A stretch of DNA of 7,602 bases. Origin: Anaerolineaceae bacterium. Lineage in GTDB: Bacteria > Chloroflexota > Anaerolineae > Anaerolineales > Anaerolineaceae. Below the pieces are notes generated by a model. The model was not told the DNA's origin. It saw nothing but the letters and a program-made list of their open reading frames with translations, and did no database searches. The translations under genes and the position numbers were made by a program. Shown here piece by piece: positions 6,449 to 7,602 of this stretch (its first letter is position 1; each line of letters starts with the position of its first letter). The stretch covers positions 1 through 7,602 of the forward strand of contig JACZIY010000610.1 of the NCBI GenBank assembly GCA_014860845.1, read 5' to 3'.

Positions 6449-7183
6449 GAAAAGCTTGGTATTAATCTGGGTTTTTTACTTGTTCACATTGTTAATTTTG
6501 CGATTATTTATGTTGTGTTGCGCGCCTGGGTATTTGGTCCTGTGACAAAAATGCTGGAAGTGAGAAGAACCAAAATTGCCCAGGGTCTCGAAGATGCACG
6601 TATTGCCGCTGATGCGCGTGCGACTGCTGAAAAAGCTGCTGATAAGATCATTGGTGATGCGCAACTAAAAGCCAATGAGATTATCCGGGAAACGACCTCG
6701 AGGGCAGAAACGCTGCAAAAAGAAATTGTGGCAGAAGCCAAACAAGGTATTGATAAACAAAAAGAAAATGCTTTGTCCGAAGTTGAGGAGGAACGCGTTC
6801 GCTTGTTAAGTGAAATGCGTGGTGACGTTTCTGCAATCGCTATTGCTGCAGCTCAGAAATTGATCGGGGAAGCTTTGGACGAGAAGCGTCAAAGAACACT
6901 TCTGGCAGAATTCTTCAGTGGTGTGAAAAATGGGAAAGTCATTGTCATTGAAGATCAAGCAGTTACCGGCTCAGGAGCTGAAGTGACCAGTGCCCTACCA
7001 TTAACAACCGAAGAGCAAGCGACTGTAAAAAAGGACGTTCTCAGTAAAATTGGTGATACAGCAAGTATCAGTTTTAGAGTTGATCCATCAATTCTGGGTG
7101 GATTGGTCGTAAAAATTGGTGATCGTGTTGTAGACGGATCCGTAGCTGGTCAGTTGTCCAATTTACAAAGATCATTACAGTAA
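6446..7183 (+). CDS. atpF: F1Fo ATP synthase subunit b fused to the C-terminal part of subunit delta
   Basis: Peripheral stalk protein of 245 residues that links Fo to F1; a plain b subunit is about 155-170. Seen in order: an N-terminal TM anchor (about 4-28, ending in VFGPVTKMLEVRR, a classic b motif); a long Ala/Glu/Lys-rich helix expected to be coiled coil (about 35-130); the b-type end AIAAAQKLIGEALDEKRQ (about 129-146); a short linker; and a delta-like C-terminal domain (about 179-245) with VTSALPLTTEEQ, VDPSILGG (212-219) and VVDGSV (228-233). The delta N-terminal helical domain that binds subunit alpha is absent. The usual Arg residues after DGSV (SVRGRL) are Ala and Gln here. Longer b-delta fusions occur in mycobacteria, and short ones of similar size in the alternative N-type ATPases. 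No separate atpF, atpH or F1 gene follows; a terminator comes next. Confidence 0.9.
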   Translation: MEKLGINLGFLLVHIVNFAIIYVVLRAWVFGPVTKMLEVRRTKIAQGLEDARIAADARATAEKAADKIIGDAQLKANEIIRETTSRAETLQKEIVAEAKQGIDKQKENALSEVEEERVRLLSEMRGDVSAIAIAAAQKLIGEALDEKRQRTLLAEFFSGVKNGKVIVIEDQAVTGSGAEVTSALPLTTEEQATVKKDVLSKIGDTASISFRVDPSILGGLVVKIGDRVVDGSVAGQLSNLQRSLQ

Positions 7184-7204
7184 TAATTAATTTCATTAAA
7201 CCAG

Positions 7205-7239
7205 GGTTGGAGGTATTTCCTTGCTTCCAACCTTTTTTT
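7205..7239 (+). terminator. Rho-independent terminator of the Fo block
   Basis: GGTTGGAGG (7205-7213) pairs with CTTCCAACC (7224-7232), giving 9 pairs with one G-U and a 10-base loop. It is followed by seven T (7233-7239). It lies 21 bases after the atpF stop and marks the end of the nuo/Fo transcripts. Confidence 0.9.
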
Positions 7240-7240
7240 A

Positions 7241-7246
7241 TATAAT
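7241..7246 (+). promoter_or_regulatory. -10 box for a likely leaderless murE transcript
   Basis: A perfect TATAAT abuts the T-tract of the terminator. A start point 7 bases after the box falls on the A of ATG 7253. No convincing -35 is found at 16-18 bases; TTGCTT (7221-7226) would leave only a 14-base spacer. The 69-base gap between atpF and murE holds only this and the terminator. Confidence 0.6.
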
Positions 7247-7252
7247 TACAGT

Positions 7253-7602
7253 ATGCATAAACAGACATTTAAACAAATTATAGAAAACATTCCCATTTCA
7301 TATAAAAGTTCTTTCGATCAATTTGATTTTGTGGTTGAAGGAATTCAATATGATTCGCGGGTTGTTGAACCAGGGCATATCTTTGTGGCACTGGAGGGAG
7401 GAAATGTTGATGGGCATAAATTCATTGAAGCTGCTGCGAAAAAAGGTGCTGTCGCCGCAATAGGATGTCAATCAATCGAGAATTGGAAACACCTGGATAT
7501 CCCATATCTTCAATTTGGAAATTCAAGAGAGGCATTGGCATATTTATCAGCCAGTTATTATGGATACCCCTCTCGTTCCATGGTACTGATTGGGGTGACA
7601 GG
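7253..7602 (+). CDS. murE: UDP-N-acetylmuramyl-tripeptide synthetase (MurE), N-terminal part, 3' end outside window
   Basis: Cytoplasmic Mur ligase that adds the third residue of the peptidoglycan stem peptide to UDP-MurNAc-dipeptide, using ATP. 116 complete codons are visible and the frame stays open to the window end. Seen: the UDP-substrate domain with Asp34-Ser35-Arg36 (YDSRVVEPGHIFVALEGG), NVDGHKFIEAAAKKGA, SREALAYLSASYYGYPS, and LIGVTG at the very end, the first residues of the ATP-binding P-loop (family GVTGTNGKTT). LIG-VTG and the DSR/DGH spacing favour MurE over MurF. The substrate (meso-DAP or Lys) cannot be judged because the central domain is missing. ATG 7253 has no Shine-Dalgarno site but lies 6 bases after a TATAAT. 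The terminator before it separates it from the ATP synthase genes, and it probably starts a cell-wall (mur) operon. Confidence 0.92.
   Translation, partial: MHKQTFKQIIENIPISYKSSFDQFDFVVEGIQYDSRVVEPGHIFVALEGGNVDGHKFIEAAAKKGAVAAIGCQSIENWKHLDIPYLQFGNSREALAYLSASYYGYPSRSMVLIGVT

Noticed and set aside
4903..7183. N-type (sodium) alternative ATPase operon
   Set aside because: The short b-delta fusion is reminiscent of it. However, subunit c lacks the sodium-site Gln and Ser/Thr, no atpR is seen, and no F1 genes flank the Fo genes in the typical N-ATPase order.
7253..7602. MurF instead of MurE
   Set aside because: The family resemblance is shared, but the DSR and DGH context and the LIGVTG lead-in to the P-loop fit MurE better.

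Overview
This window is a tightly packed, single-strand (+) stretch of bioenergetic genes. It runs from the end of a complex I (nuo) operon, through the membrane (Fo) half of an ATP synthase, to the start of a peptidoglycan gene. The protein sequences look like a moderately AT-rich member of the Chloroflexota, possibly Anaerolineae. The reasons are two tandem nuoM genes, a long loop in the a subunit before an RGLSTDLNFT-type segment, and the ending of the a subunit (FVFGMLTLVFMAQATQGHG). This assignment rests on pattern recognition, not a search.

Layout: 1-369 is the C-terminal end of nuoL. A first nuoM (391-1923), a second and divergent nuoM (1936-3408) and nuoN (3409-4869) follow with almost no spacing. 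A consensus-like promoter (4866-4894) overlaps the nuoN stop codon. It appears to drive atpZ/atpI (4903-5211), atpB for subunit a (TTG start, 5195-6169), atpE for subunit c (6190-6426) and a b subunit carrying a partial delta domain (TTG start, 6446-7183). A Rho-independent terminator (7205-7239) closes the block. A -10 box at 7241-7246 then precedes a partial murE (7253 to the window end). No gap exceeds 300 bases, and no tRNA, rRNA, CRISPR array or mobile element was seen.

How the genes work together: NuoL, NuoM, NuoM2 and NuoN are the antiporter-like subunits of complex I, which exports protons during quinone reduction. The Fo subunits a, c and b-delta use that gradient for ATP synthesis. 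The F1 genes (alpha, gamma, beta, epsilon) are not here: the Fo block ends in a terminator followed by murE, so F1 must be encoded elsewhere.

The most notable signal is a probable enlarged complex I. There are two different NuoM proteins, and the NuoL lateral-helix region looks about 27 residues longer than usual, with a faint internal repeat of that period. In addition, the second NuoM has lost the conserved TM7 lysine and gained other charges near the channel. A second theme is translation: atpZ and murE look leaderless, whereas the other complete genes have clear Shine-Dalgarno sites.
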